From assembly GCF_932526225.1 (NCBI RefSeq), contig NC_064042.1, forward strand, positions 6,937,540 through 7,001,539: a stretch of DNA of 64,000 nucleotides, read 5' to 3'. This stretch comes from Nematostella vectensis. Lineage: Eukaryota > Cnidaria > Anthozoa > Actiniaria > Edwardsiidae. The notes under the pieces were generated by a model, which saw nothing but the letters and a program-made list of their open reading frames with translations, was not told where the DNA came from and searched no databases. This document shows positions 46,979 to 56,870 of the stretch, piece after piece (the first letter of the stretch is position 1; each line of letters opens with the position of its first letter). Position numbers and translations under genes: made by a program.

Positions 46979-47673
46979 CATCTTCAAGATGTAGCAAGAT
47001 GTCCTATCTTTACGCAGCTTTAGTGAATGTTTTTGTCCTTATTTTCCTTGTTGCCGTAGAACCACCATTCGTAAGAAGCTACGACTCACTACAAAATGTT
47101 GTAGAGGGATCCCATGTGCCAATACAGTGCACCGCATCTGGTACAGCGCCTTTGAACGTTGCAATATATAAACCAGACGGCTCGATGCTGACCGGCTCCG
47201 AGAGCTACACGTTCATTCCTAGAAGAGATGAGGGGATCACACATGCATCGCGAACAACGGCAACGAATGCCCGGCTCTGTATGCATACTTATCTGATTTT
47301 AAAAATGTGGATCTGTTTTGTCTTGTTCGTTTCGGATAGTCTTCTCCCGCAATAGAAGGGCCGTTCTCACCGGGTCGTTCCTTCAAAAACAAAGGGTTCC
47401 AATTCTGACACCATTTCACGATATGAACCTTGAAGTTATGCAATACGAGACTTTACCACCGGGAATGTATACCAATCTTTACAGGCGAAACAACACAGTG
47501 AAGATGCGCAGTACGCCCCACTGAATCCTGGGACACGCATAGCGACCATTCCTGGGGACAGGGACAAGAAGGGACATGGTTATGAAATGGAAGAGGATTT
47601 GTACCAGGAGTTGGACAGTATGGCGGAACATACCGTTCAAAATGAATCTGGCAATTTTCGGAGCCGGAAATAA

Positions 47674-49002
47674 CAATTCTCGGAGCCTGGTATAAATTGT
47701 AGGACGTCGTTAATATTCCCCGTCGTCGGATAATAATTCACAGACCCGTGCATTTAAAGTAAGAATACATAACCAGGGCATAAGCTAGACTGGATTAGAA
47801 GCAAAGTTGTCATCAACGTGCGAAGTTCGACATTATCACCACAAAGCTGGATAACCTTCAAATATCACCGTGTGAACTCGATATAGATCCACCTTGAAAC
47901 TCAACAAAGCCGGGTATCCTTATATAATACCACCAGCGTGCGAACTAGGCCTTACAGTAATTTAGACACGTGATACCATTTAGTATCATCAGCGTGTAGA
48001 CTAGACCATCACCACCTATTATATCAGCAAATCCGAATACAAGAATTATGATACTGTGTAAGTTCACTTTCACTAAATGTATGCAGTTGCGTAGGTTAAA
48101 AATAGTGACGAATAAGTAAAAAAATATATGTAAAACAAGAAAAAAGTCGTTGTCTTCTGTTTAATTGGGGAAATTGTGATATAATTTTAAAAGTCATTTT
48201 ATAAACAAAATCTCAGACCAAATCACGGCCTAAGAAAAGGTCAAAAACTGGTTCCCGTTCCTCTAGAAGTCAATCCCCATATATGACGCTAAACCAACAA
48301 AATCCACTAACGTTTTATTTTTATTTTTTTTAATTCAATTTCTTTCTTATATTTACAATAATATTGATTCTGGTATATATTAAAAAAATAAGTATTTTAT
48401 TACATAAATTTCTACAAAAACACCTGACAGGTAGGGCTGTCAACTCTAAAAGCTCGAAAACCAGGAGATTATGATTTAAATACAACAACTATATTAAAAA
48501 ATCGCGAGAAATTTGCCCAAGAGTAAATATATGAAAAGTTTTTTTTTTGCCGAAAAGCTAAAAACCGGAAAAGTCACTGCAAAATGAAGATAGTTGGCTT
48601 TTTTTTCAATCTAGACTATGTTCCATTAATCTCTGAAATGGTTAATATGCACTTTACATTTGAATATACAATGCTGCTTTGAGTTTCGATTATTACTAAA
48701 GCAACATTCTTGGAAAAAAGGGAATATGCAGCTAAGCAATTCTATGAGTTTGTCTGCTTTCAAAAGTGGGTTGTTACATTGAAGGTCTAAAACACAATAG
48801 CTACCGTCAATCAAGTTTATACAACATCCTTTAACATAACTCCCTGCTATAACCGACTAAGAGTGTGGATTTTTCCATTTTTTAAGGTTATCATCCCAGA
48901 AGCAATGTCTCTTCTCAGTAGCCAGGTAGTCCAGCACTTGCCATTATAAATCAAGCTTATACCATATCCTATAACCTACTAAAATTGTGGATTTTTTAAA
49001 CT
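47674..49002. other. Sequence between the Ig-receptor relic and the OAF-like gene
   Basis: AT-rich, with no gene recognised. The right part (about 48790-48945) is a partial copy of the end of the OAF-like last exon and its flank (listed separately). The OAF-like 3' UTR probably extends into this region. Confidence 0.5.
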
Positions 49003-49080
49003 TCAGCTTTTGGGGTTATCATCCCAGAAGCAATGTCTCTTTTCAGTGGCCAGGTAGTCCAGATCATGGCACTTGCCGCA
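48790..49080. repeat. Local duplication of the OAF-like 3' exon end
   Basis: The block ggttatcatcccagaagcaa...caggtagtccag at 48886-48944 is repeated at 49012-49070, where it encodes the C-terminus of the OAF-like protein. Flanking text (tataacc...actaa.a.tgtggattttt) is also repeated. Copy 1 lacks an open link to the gene, so it is non-coding 3' sequence. Confidence 0.85.
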
Positions 49081-49295
49081 TGTCTTGATACCACAGCGAT
49101 ACTCGGTAGGCTTGCCGTCACTGTCTTGACCTTGGCAGTACTTGAGGTCACATGGATACCAGCTGATGCAGACCTGCAGGCGGCAGATGCACGGTACTTT
49201 GCTCTCCTTAGTGTCGTGGCATCTCTTCCTGGAAATCATATTGCTGGACAAGTTTTGAACACTTGACATGAAGAGTGGTATAGTTGTGTAGTTAT
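49003..49295 (-). CDS. OAF: Out-at-first (OAF) homologue, last exon
   Basis: This terminal exon opens with the completed Asp codon and NYTTIPLFMSS. It contains the cysteine-rich C-terminal half typical of OAF: KRCHDTKESKVPCICRL, then SWYPCDLKYC, then YRCGIKTCGKC, then HCFWDDNP before TGA at 49005-49003. The spacing and the WYPC-LKYC and CGI-C blocks match human OAF closely. OAF is a conserved secreted protein of poorly known function, first named in Drosophila. The acceptor is ttttcacag (minus, 49304-49296), in phase 1. Confidence 0.95.
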
Positions 49296-49701
49296 CTGTG
49301 AAAACAAATGTTTCAAATAAAATTGGAAGAAGATCCAAATATCCTATTTTGTCTACTTAGGCAGTGCTGCAAACCTATGTGGAGCAAACTTTGAACTTCA
49401 GTTTGTTATATAGTAGTTTGCATAAGACATCAAGTTGAACATTAAAAAGCAATACTGTTCCCTCCAATACTGTCCCACATTGGCTATTTGTCATTTTAAA
49501 GAGCCATGACTGTAAGCCACAGTCATTCAACACCAGAAGACAAATTGTGTCTAATTTTATGTCTGCTAAAATCAATTGACAATATTGCAATGGCATCCCT
49601 ACATAAGATGATGGAAATGAACACACAACACTTAGTATTTTGCTAGGATGGCATATATATATACATAACGATCTTTGTTTTATTTACTAGCAGTTATTTA
49701 C
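49296..49701 (-). other. Intron 3 of the OAF-like gene
   Basis: This intron lies between donor gtaaat (49701) and acceptor ttttcacag. It is AT-rich with no other feature. Confidence 0.85.
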
Positions 49702-49877
49702 CTGAAATTAAGTTCTTGATGTCTTCTTGCTTAGTAAACACAAATCCCACTTCCTCACACATACTGTAGACTTGATCAGTAAGTACTCCCGCATTTGTCA
49801 CTGGAACAAGTTGATCCAACACAATCTCTTCAGTTCCTACATCTACTTCAGGACTGCGAATAGTATCAGGATTTTTC
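49702..49877 (-). CDS. OAF: OAF homologue, exon 3 (apparent one-base frameshift)
   Basis: The exon opens KNPDTI in the phase expected from exon 2. An extra T (minus strand, in the AAA run at 49859-49861 of the plus strand) throws the frame. The downstream frame reads RSPEVDVGTEEIVLDQLVPV ... MCEEVGFVFTKQEDIKNLIS and ends at donor gtaaat with the one base that exon 4 needs. All other exons fit, so a base-call or assembly indel in a short A run is the simplest explanation. A true frameshift allele is possible. The KLRQ-KNP junction and the TKQEDI block match OAF. Confidence 0.8.
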
Positions 49878-50264
49878 TAACGAATCATAATATTGCTGCA
49901 AATTAGTCAGGAATGAAAGGGATGTAAAGAGAAAAATTAAGACGGTCAAATATGTAATTATATAGTGAAGGCATCAATCAGCTCTGTTTATGAAATCTTG
50001 ACAAAATATGTCAACATAAGAATATTTGGCAATTTCCAAACTGACCAATTTATATGCTTTTAAAGCACTTATACTTGATCAAGCTTTGATTTAAAATGTT
50101 AATATTTAACATAACTAATTAAATGTGCAAGCTGTCTATGATAGAAATTCTAGGTAAAGAAAAGAAGGAAAATATCATAGCACTTTGCATTAACATCATT
50201 TTCATAGAGTAACCACTAAATACTATGAATGTTTTAAAGAGATAAAATTCACAAAAAAACATAC
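49878..50264 (-). other. Intron 2 of the OAF-like gene
   Basis: This intron has donor gtatgt (50264) and acceptor ttcgttag. It is AT-rich and nothing else is seen. Confidence 0.85.
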
Positions 50265-50399
50265 CTGACGTAGTTTAGACATTGCATCAGGAGTGACGTA
50301 CTCCCCATCAGTTAGCTTTATAGCGAAACACACAGCTTCGTATGGATTCTCTGCTTTGTCCATCTCACCAAGAATTATGGCTTTGATAACTTGTATTTT
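50265..50399 (-). CDS. OAF: OAF homologue, exon 2
   Basis: The exon has 45 codons in phase 0, starting KIQVIKAIILGEMDKAENPY and ending MSKLRQ. It carries the ALILGE-like, CF-I and AMxKLRQ blocks of the OAF family. It lies between acceptor ttttcacag and donor gtatgt on the minus strand. Confidence 0.93.
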
Positions 50400-51661
50400 C
50401 TGTGAAAAACAACCACAATAAGCCATAAAGAACATGCAAATCTGGAACAACAACAAGCTATGACAATGCTTCTATTGCCTCTTTTCCTTCCTTTGCTTGG
50501 CCTCACAACCATCTGGTTGAACAAATCATCTCTCACAAAAACACTTGTGCCAACGCTTGAGCTTGTGTCAATGGCATGGATATCATGATTTCCTTGCTGC
50601 CTGTATGTATATGCTACTTAAAATACAAAAATACACTATGTGACTAGTCCTTAACTAAAAAAGGTAAAACTTCTTGCTAGCAAATGTCAGAGTACCATTA
50701 TAAATAATTGCAAAAATAGGAAACAATAACTCATGTAAGGAAAAAAAACTGTAACAACAAGGCCACATAAAAAAAGTTGCATGCCACTGCATGCAACTTT
50801 TATTTCCAGTATTTAATCTGTAAAACCATTAGAGATCATGAAAATTTTGAAATTTGCTATCTGACAAAAACAACAAAATGGCAAAAGACAGACTTTCAAG
50901 TGCACCACGATGTCTGATTGTATTAGCCTTATTTTGTCATGTGCAAAAAGTATTAAATGTCCTACGTTGCAAGCATGCATGTTTTACATTACTTTCTCAG
51001 TGAGTATACATCTTTATGTTGGGATATAGCTCCAACTCCTAAATTTCAAAAATAAATAAAATAAAATAAAATAAAAAATACAAAAATACAAAAAAACGCC
51101 TGCCAGGATGCTCTTCAGGAAGAAATAACAACAAGAAACAAAACTAATTTATGTAAACATATATAAAGTGAACAAAGGTTATGATGATGATGACGACGAC
51201 GATGATGATGATGATGACAGAAAATTATAAACCACACAGTCTCAAAACTGGAAAACTAAAATCTGTTGTTCTAAAATGATTTAGGCAGACGATTGATGCA
51301 GAAGCCATGTATCTCGATAACTTTCTCTGATCTGTTGTTCTATAACTTAGTTTGGCTGACAAGGAAAGTCTAAAAAAACACTTCCTTGTATAATAGTCTA
51401 TATACTATGATAACTTTTATATTCTATGCATGTATATATAACATCATTAAGTGCCAATTCCTACGCATATTGCTGTCAAATATTTGAAGATCGAATATGT
51501 ATTTAGACTTCAGTTTAAAACTGTTTAATTATAAAACGTAGGAATATATTGAGATAAAAAACCACCAATTTCAGCCGGAAACACTTCTTACTGGATGTAA
51601 GCTTAATATTATTATATCCCCTGTTTCTATGTATATTATGATATCATGCCTGTAAACAAAC
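50400..51661 (-). other. Intron 1 of the OAF-like gene
   Basis: This intron contains a short hairpin (aaaagttgcatgc ... gcatgcaactttt, about 50773-50802), an AAAAT-rich run near 51050-51090 and a GAT/GAC trinucleotide microsatellite at about 51180-51218. No coding sequence is seen. Confidence 0.8.
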
Positions 51662-51871
51662 CTTTCTAAAATCCAAGGAGATGTCAATATATCTCCCATC
51701 ATTCAGCCTGAAAGAGATTTTTACAAGCTCTTTCTCGGGAAAGGACTCGAAAACCTGTTTAGTTATATCTCCTGCCTTGGTCTTAACGTTAACTGCGAGT
51801 CTTGAGTAGCATTCTGGAAGAAGAACCATAAGAGAAAACAAGACAACGATAGTAGCTCTCCAGTCCGCCAT
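51662..51871 (-). CDS. OAF: OAF homologue, exon 1 (signal peptide)
   Basis: The exon has 70 codons from ATG 51871. MADWRATIVVLFSLMVLLPE with the following CYS is a typical signal peptide, and the mature start LAVNVKTKAGDITKQVFESF matches OAF's LVVNVRLPDG-type beginning. It ends SLDFRK at donor gtttgt in phase 0. The four exons together encode about 270 residues, the usual OAF length. The product is expected to be secreted. Confidence 0.93.
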
Positions 51872-52080
51872 TTTGATTCTACAGTCGTGAATACAGAGAA
51901 AGACTAGAAACCTTCTGTTTATTTGGTGGGTGACCTGTGGTGTTTAGAACGCCTGGCTATTTTTAACTATCGGGTCGTTTCAGTTACGCTTGACATGCGT
52001 GGGGTTTAAATTTTCTTGGCCAATCTTGCTGTTTTTTGACGAAATATCCAACCCAGGCATCAAAGGTTAGAATATAAACC
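51872..52080. promoter_or_regulatory. Shared bidirectional promoter region, OAF-like / GGCT-like
   Basis: Only about 209 bp separate the two start codons of divergently oriented genes, so both promoters must overlap or lie in the 5' UTRs. No clear TATA box is seen at standard spacing. CCAAT-related sequence occurs (ggccaatc at 52018-52025). Confidence 0.55.
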
Positions 52081-52542
52081 ATGGATTCCCAGGAAATGTA
52101 TTTTGCTTTCGGCTCAAATATGAACCAAGATCGCATGATAGAGCGAAAGGCTTTTTTCACCAAACGGCAACACGCCAAATTGGATGGCTACAAACTTGGC
52201 TTTTACTTTAACAATGGAACTGGGTTTGGCTCTGCAAGTATTGTCCGAGAACCGAAATCAGTTGTCCATGGTGCTCTTTATACATTGGAAAAAGGTGGAC
52301 TTGAGAAACTCGATAAATTTGAGTGGGTAGATCGGGAAGGATACAGGCGAGTCCAAGTGACCGTGGAATTGGACTCCGGGGAAAAAGTGGAGTGTACAGC
52401 TTACATAGCTACCGAAAAGTTCTTCCAAGAAGGCTTAATACCATCTAGAACTTACCTAAACCATTTATTGAAGGGCAAAGATTTACTTCCCGTGGAATAC
52501 TACAAATATTTGGAAAATCACGAGTATGGGGAACCAATATAA
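52081..52542 (+). CDS. Gamma-glutamylcyclotransferase-like protein (GGCT/AIG2 fold), 153 aa, single exon
   Basis: This complete intronless frame encodes a small cytosolic enzyme of the gamma-glutamylcyclotransferase family. The family converts gamma-glutamyl-amino acids (glutathione cycle) or related amines to 5-oxoproline. Visible marks: the substrate-binding loop YFAFGSNM at residues 7-14; VHGALY at 62-67; and the catalytic Glu in LDKFEWVDREGYRR (Glu81, equivalent to Glu98 of human GGCT). It ends YYKYLENHEYG, as the family does after the PVEY block. The length is typical to slightly short (human GGCT 188 aa). It is divergent with the OAF-like gene. Whether it is the GGCT orthologue or a paralogue (GGACT or other) needs a tree. 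Confidence 0.93.
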   Translation: MDSQEMYFAFGSNMNQDRMIERKAFFTKRQHAKLDGYKLGFYFNNGTGFGSASIVREPKSVVHGALYTLEKGGLEKLDKFEWVDREGYRRVQVTVELDSGEKVECTAYIATEKFFQEGLIPSRTYLNHLLKGKDLLPVEYYKYLENHEYGEPI

Positions 52543-53888
52543 AACAGTCGTTTCTGTCCAAACATTGTTTTTGAGATCTATATATATATGACTTCCTTTC
52601 TCACGTGCACCATCACAATGTCTCTGATGAGGTACTTTATATTATGGAGGAGTTTGTGGCATATGGTATTATCTTTGCTTGTAAGCCTGCTTTGTTGCTG
52701 CTTAGACTGATGAAAATTTAAAGTGTAGTTAAAGTTAGATCATACAAATGCTCTTATGATAATTTAATTTTATTGATAAGGGATAACAAGTCATACCAAA
52801 CACCTTAATCAAATAAGAAAATAATATTAAATAATGTAAAATTTCATACTGTAAGTTTAGATGAATAATATTGTATAACTGCTTAAAGCGTTAGTACTTT
52901 CTTCAAACTCCAAACACTCTACGATGTTTTGTGAATGGTTTTAGCTAGATGCTTTCCTGGCATTGTTGTTGCTGTTGTTTTTTATATCCCCACTGATATC
53001 AGTGGCAGGGGTGGGAGGGGGTATGGTATCATTCTAGTAACTTCTATGTTTTTAGGTAATGATTGGCTTAAGAAGGGAAACATTAATCCACCATCTAATG
53101 TGGAAGGTATCAATTTTCCATTCTTTAATTTAAGTTTTCTATTGGTTAATAGCTTGACATTCTATAGAAAAGCAATAAAGACATTGCTTTTAAGTAAATC
53201 ACTTTTGACGATTGAATTTTGGACTCCAAAAAAATATTTGGTTAAACTGAGTAAAACATTTGGGAGGAATTTGCTTTCAGGTATATTTTTTCACTACCAT
53301 TAATGTAAGCATTTCAAAAATACTAAAGACAAATGTAATTCGATTCCTATGTGAGAATGGGTTTTTTGCCACAATTGTTATTTCTTCCCTTCTTAGGGAA
53401 TCATTGCAGGGGCTTGGGGCCCTGGGGATACATGCCCCCATTTTTAACCAAAACCCATTATTTTGAAAATTCTAAGAAAATGACCAGTAGGGGACGACTA
53501 TGTCCCCAAATATTTGGCTTTATGAGCTTTTTGTGCTTGTCATTGTTTATTTTTGTTAACAATACTCACACAAGCTTATGCACATGCTGGATATGCTAAC
53601 TGGATGCAAAAAAATTAAAATACATTACGCACAAAAGTTGGTTTTTCGAGGCCCACAAGGCCAAATTCTCAACCGCTAAAGCATTTCTCACACTGATTTC
53701 GTACGGATTTAGCTGTCTACTAGTTAGCCCGGTCACGAGCCAAATGGTTTGATTATTTATTTATTGCAAAATAAGAAACAATGGTCAAAGAGAAACATTG
53801 GAATTGCAAAGCAATTGGCTCTAGGTGGGCAAAATGAAACTTTTCAACGTTGTTGCTACAGGAAAGATTCCTTTGATTGTGCAGGTTG
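52543..53888. other. Intergenic sequence after the GGCT-like gene
   Basis: AT-rich, no gene recognised. Short frames here lack composition or motifs of proteins. Confidence 0.4.
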
Positions 53889-54492
53889 AGGGGTAGCGAT
53901 TGGTACCTCAAAATTTCGAAAATCTCGCAAACAGTCTCGGAATCTCGGCGTTTTTTTACGCGAGTTCGAAGTCTCGGTTTTTTTTATTTTAGGGGTATTG
54001 GATACTCGTTAATTTCTACTACGTCTTGGATTTTTTTAAAAACTCGATCTCAGAGTCCCTGATTTTGTTCAACGCGATCTGTTTTATGTTGTTACCACCC
54101 TACGGGTTTCCCCTTCTTTTTCGAGTCTTGAGCCTTTCCGCTCTAAACAGAAACTTTAGCTACTGTAGCATGATCAGGAGCGTAGCCAGGGGGGTGGCCT
54201 AGGGCCCCCCTAGGGCCCCCCCTTTAGCAGCCAAAATACAGTAAATGTATGAGACATCATCTAAAATACAGGAGAAAATCCCTTAAAAGTCCCATTTGGG
54301 CCCCATCCTGGTAAAAATCCTGGCTACGCCGCTGATGATTGTAGTAACTCTACTTTTTTTTTCAACTGATGTTTGTGACATACCTCGAGCAAGTTATCTG
54401 AAAACAAGCTCGGGCTCTGGTTCCGAAATTTGACAAACTCGGGCTCGGATTCTGAAACGCGGGTCTCGGATTTACCCATCGCTTCCCCTAGA
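53889..54492. mobile_element. Candidate element with inverted ends, carrying a nested MITE
   Basis: The left end aggggtagcgattggta and right end tttacccatcgcttcccct are imperfect inverted repeats. Both flanks are followed inwards by TCTCGG/CTCGGG-rich text (gtctcggaatctcgg; ctcgggctcggattctg). The MITE at 54175-54334 sits inside. No target duplication is certain. Confidence 0.5.
54175..54334. mobile_element. 160-bp MITE, second copy of the 46420 family, ATGAT duplication
   Basis: Ends caggagcgtagccagg / cctggctacgccgctg and exact ATGAT duplications (54170-54174 and 54335-54339). The internal agcagccaaaatacagtaaa and tgtatgagacat blocks match the copy at 46420-46573. Confidence 0.95.
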
Positions 54493-56235
54493 TTGGGGTT
54501 ATTAATTTCGCCTAAATTGCTTATAACCACATTTATACGTCGATCAACCAGCATGGGGTCGGCATTTTTATGCACACTATTCATATCTCTCTCTGATTGG
54601 TCGTAGAAATTCAAGTATGGCGGAATATGCTTCCTTGTGAGGTCAGGGGAAGTGAAGCGAACAATCTCCTCGGATAAAAAGGCGAATCTGATCGATTGGC
54701 TAATAGGTGTTATCCCTTTATGCACCATTTAGATCCGCCAATGCGCCTGTTCCCCAAGCTCTTACTGCTCCGATTGTACCCGATTCTGTCGCGGATGGAG
54801 ACGAGGTATTTTGATATCATTTTCGCTTGTTTTTGCTTTTCATTAAGACTTGTAAGTTTGTCCAATATCTTAATATGTGTGCTAAGGCCTGTTTATCTTA
54901 AAGAGGGGACAATCTAACAAACTTGACACATACAATATTATGAACCAGAACCAAAATAAACTGTTCTGCCCGCTGCGTCACCTGGGCTTTCTCGTATTTA
55001 TTCAAGTTTGAGAAAGTTTAATGGTTAAGACAAAAATGGTTTCAAGTTAATTTCTCGTAAGGCATTGACCATTAAATCAACGTAAATCTAACATTATCAT
55101 CGTTTGCAGAGTTCTGATGCATAAACTGATGCAAAAGTGTCATGGTATTCATCCAAATGTTTGTGTATACTCAAAAAGAATCCGTTTCGTTGAGTGTTTA
55201 GTTTGAGTAGCGGTTTGGTGGCCAGTGATTGTGATTAGTATAGCACAGGCGTACCACCCGCGTCAATGAAGGATTTCTAAGGACATAACACGTTCAAGAA
55301 AATAGTTATCTATTAGTTATATATCCATGCTTTAATTTGTGCAATACACTTAGTTAGGAAGCAATGTCCCGTTTTGTGATATTTTTTTTTCTTCCCTTAA
55401 AGCTCAATTTTACAACTTTAAAGCTCGTTTATATGTATCAATCCTAACTTAGTTCATGAATTAGAGCATAAATATAATAGTGTACAGATAATTATTTGCT
55501 TGAATTCGTGTGTCCTTAGACATTGGTCATAGTTCAGTGCATTCACAAAAACACCTTCTGTATAAAAGTTTGATCCGCGAGTCCAATTTACTTTGGATAA
55601 TAAAGATTTTCTATTTTCTCTCATCGTGAGCGCACTAGTCTATCGTCAATATATAGAGACGACAGGCTCGTACTCAGACGCCGCGCGATGCATTTTGGAG
55701 AGGTTGAAAGCGCACGCTGCATGACGGTCAGGATGCGGTTTTCGGGGTCGGAATTCGCTTTTTTTTATCCGTCTCCGCTTCAGGGTTCCTGTGGATGCCC
55801 CCGCAACACCAAATAACGACTGGGTACGAGTCTGGTATAGAGAGACCTTGATTCGAGAACACATTCCTAGATGTGGAGACGTTCAACGAAATTAATATAC
55901 ATCTTTTACATTTTGTATAGTTTTGTACCTAATAAATATATGTTTACTGTGTATAAATACACTCTTTTTATAATAACGTCTGATTTTTAGTTGAGGCTGG
56001 AGCGTTCTTATTTTTAAGACTTGGGAATACGGTATGATGGACCCTCCCAGTTCCCACTTCCTGGAATTCCCACCCTCCGTATTAGAGATATATTCGAAAC
56101 CCTCTAAGTATACTACTAGCACTTTTCCATATCACAAAAAAAAATGGTCCTATTTACCATTACTTCCGTAAAATATCAAACATTTGTTCTATAATCTTGT
56201 ATGTTTTTTTTTCATCCGTGCCCCCTTACCGATAG
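54493..56235. other. Unrecognised sequence
   Basis: No gene is identified with confidence. A GC-richer stretch near 54730-54805 is open on the plus strand up to a donor-like gtattt and could be an exon of an unknown gene. The segment at about 55660-55835 has loosely inverted cgtactcagac / gggtacgagtctgg ends and may be an old repeat. Confidence 0.3.
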
Positions 56236-56523
56236 TTATTGACGATGTTTGAACGTTCGATAGACATCGACCGAAAGACGTACCTTTGCCATTCCTGTCT
56301 TGGGACGAAGCCTTGGGAAACTCCAGAGGTATATGTCGTCATTAACGCCACGGAGAACGATACCCATGAGAAATACACAAGGTTTGAAATAATAATTGGG
56401 GCGTTCAGAGTTACATTGGTGGGGCCTGTTGTTAAACTCAAAATGAGTTATAAACGAGGGATTCTTCACATACAAATCATGCACTCCCAATACAGTAGTT
56501 CCCCACATACAAGAACCTGGAAA
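56236..56523 (+). CDS. Possible exon of an unrecognised protein
   Basis: The exon has 96 codons in phase 0 between a pyrimidine-rich acceptor (accgatag) and donor gtaaga, starting LLTMFERSIDIDRKTYLCHS. It alternates hydrophobic and polar residues (RFEIIIGAFRVTLVGPVVKL) like a beta-rich extracellular domain. It joins in phase to the exon at 56592. There is no start codon I trust, so earlier exons may exist. I do not recognise the family. Confidence 0.35.
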
Positions 56524-56591
56524 GTAAGATCATTTTAGGCTAAAATTTGGTGTTTTATACAACATTTATATATACACTTATTTCAATTAAG

Positions 56592-56870
56592 GTTGCACTC
56601 GCAAATCAATGTATCGTAACCCACAGTGGTTCATGGGTAACGTGTAAATGGCGGTCTGTGGATGCCGTGGGAACGTTTAGAATGCTAAATAACTCTAATT
56701 CAATACTTACGCGTTACCGTCCTAGCACCAGGGTTTGTGTAGCCACGTGTTACAGCTTGACTAGGAAATGCCAAAGCACGGCCCGATTTGTATTGTTTAA
56801 CCACCAACAGAACGTGATTCATTTTTCACCCTTAAACATGAAAAATGTTTGTGTTGACTGCGTGATTTAG
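56592..56870 (+). CDS. Possible last exon, Cys-rich C-terminus (unrecognised)
   Basis: 92 codons plus TAG follow acceptor ttcaattaag, in phase with the exon at 56236. The sequence has scattered cysteines (NQCIVTHSGSWVTCKWR; VCVATCYSLTRKC) and ends FVLFNHQQNVIHFSPLNMKN followed by VCVDC-VI. That end loosely recalls the M-x-V-x-x-C-x-C finish of TGF-beta-type cystine knots, but the rest of the cysteine spacing does not fit. The function is unknown. Confidence 0.35.
   Translation, partial: VALANQCIVTHSGSWVTCKWRSVDAVGTFRMLNNSNSILTRYRPSTRVCVATCYSLTRKCQSTARFVLFNHQQNVIHFSPLNMKNVCVDCVI

Larger units (their letters stand above)
45299..47673 (+). pseudogene. Relic of an immunoglobulin-domain transmembrane receptor with ITAM-like tail
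   Basis: Four parts in gene order point to one receptor gene. (a) 45299-45376: a signal-peptide-like start (MNLNKRRVTSVVAALLLLIS) with an in-frame TGA before donor gtaaac. (b) 46181-46419 plus 46579-46594: an Ig-like domain with TCHAS and later FKCFTENLVGIGESAA. It has a one-base frame slip just before the first Cys and is split by a MITE. (c) 47060 to about 47290: a second Ig-like domain (VEGSHVPIQCTASGTAPLNV ... RRDEGIT ... CIANNGNE) with a one-base slip just before its second Cys. (d) 47434-47673: an open cytoplasmic-tail-like frame with Y-x-x-L motifs. The membrane segment is not clear (hydrophobic WICFVLFV near 47310 is a candidate), and stops separate it from the tail. The lesions argue for a decayed gene; base-call errors could explain the single-base slips but not the inserted element. 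Confidence 0.7.

Noticed and set aside
46906-47355. A signal-peptide-like start at 47001 (MSYLYAALVNVFVLIFLVA) leading into the second Ig domain
   Set aside because: The hydrophobic stretch is also a pyrimidine-rich intron end with a TAG acceptor at 47057-47059 in the expected phase. I favour the intron reading, though an alternative first exon is not excluded.
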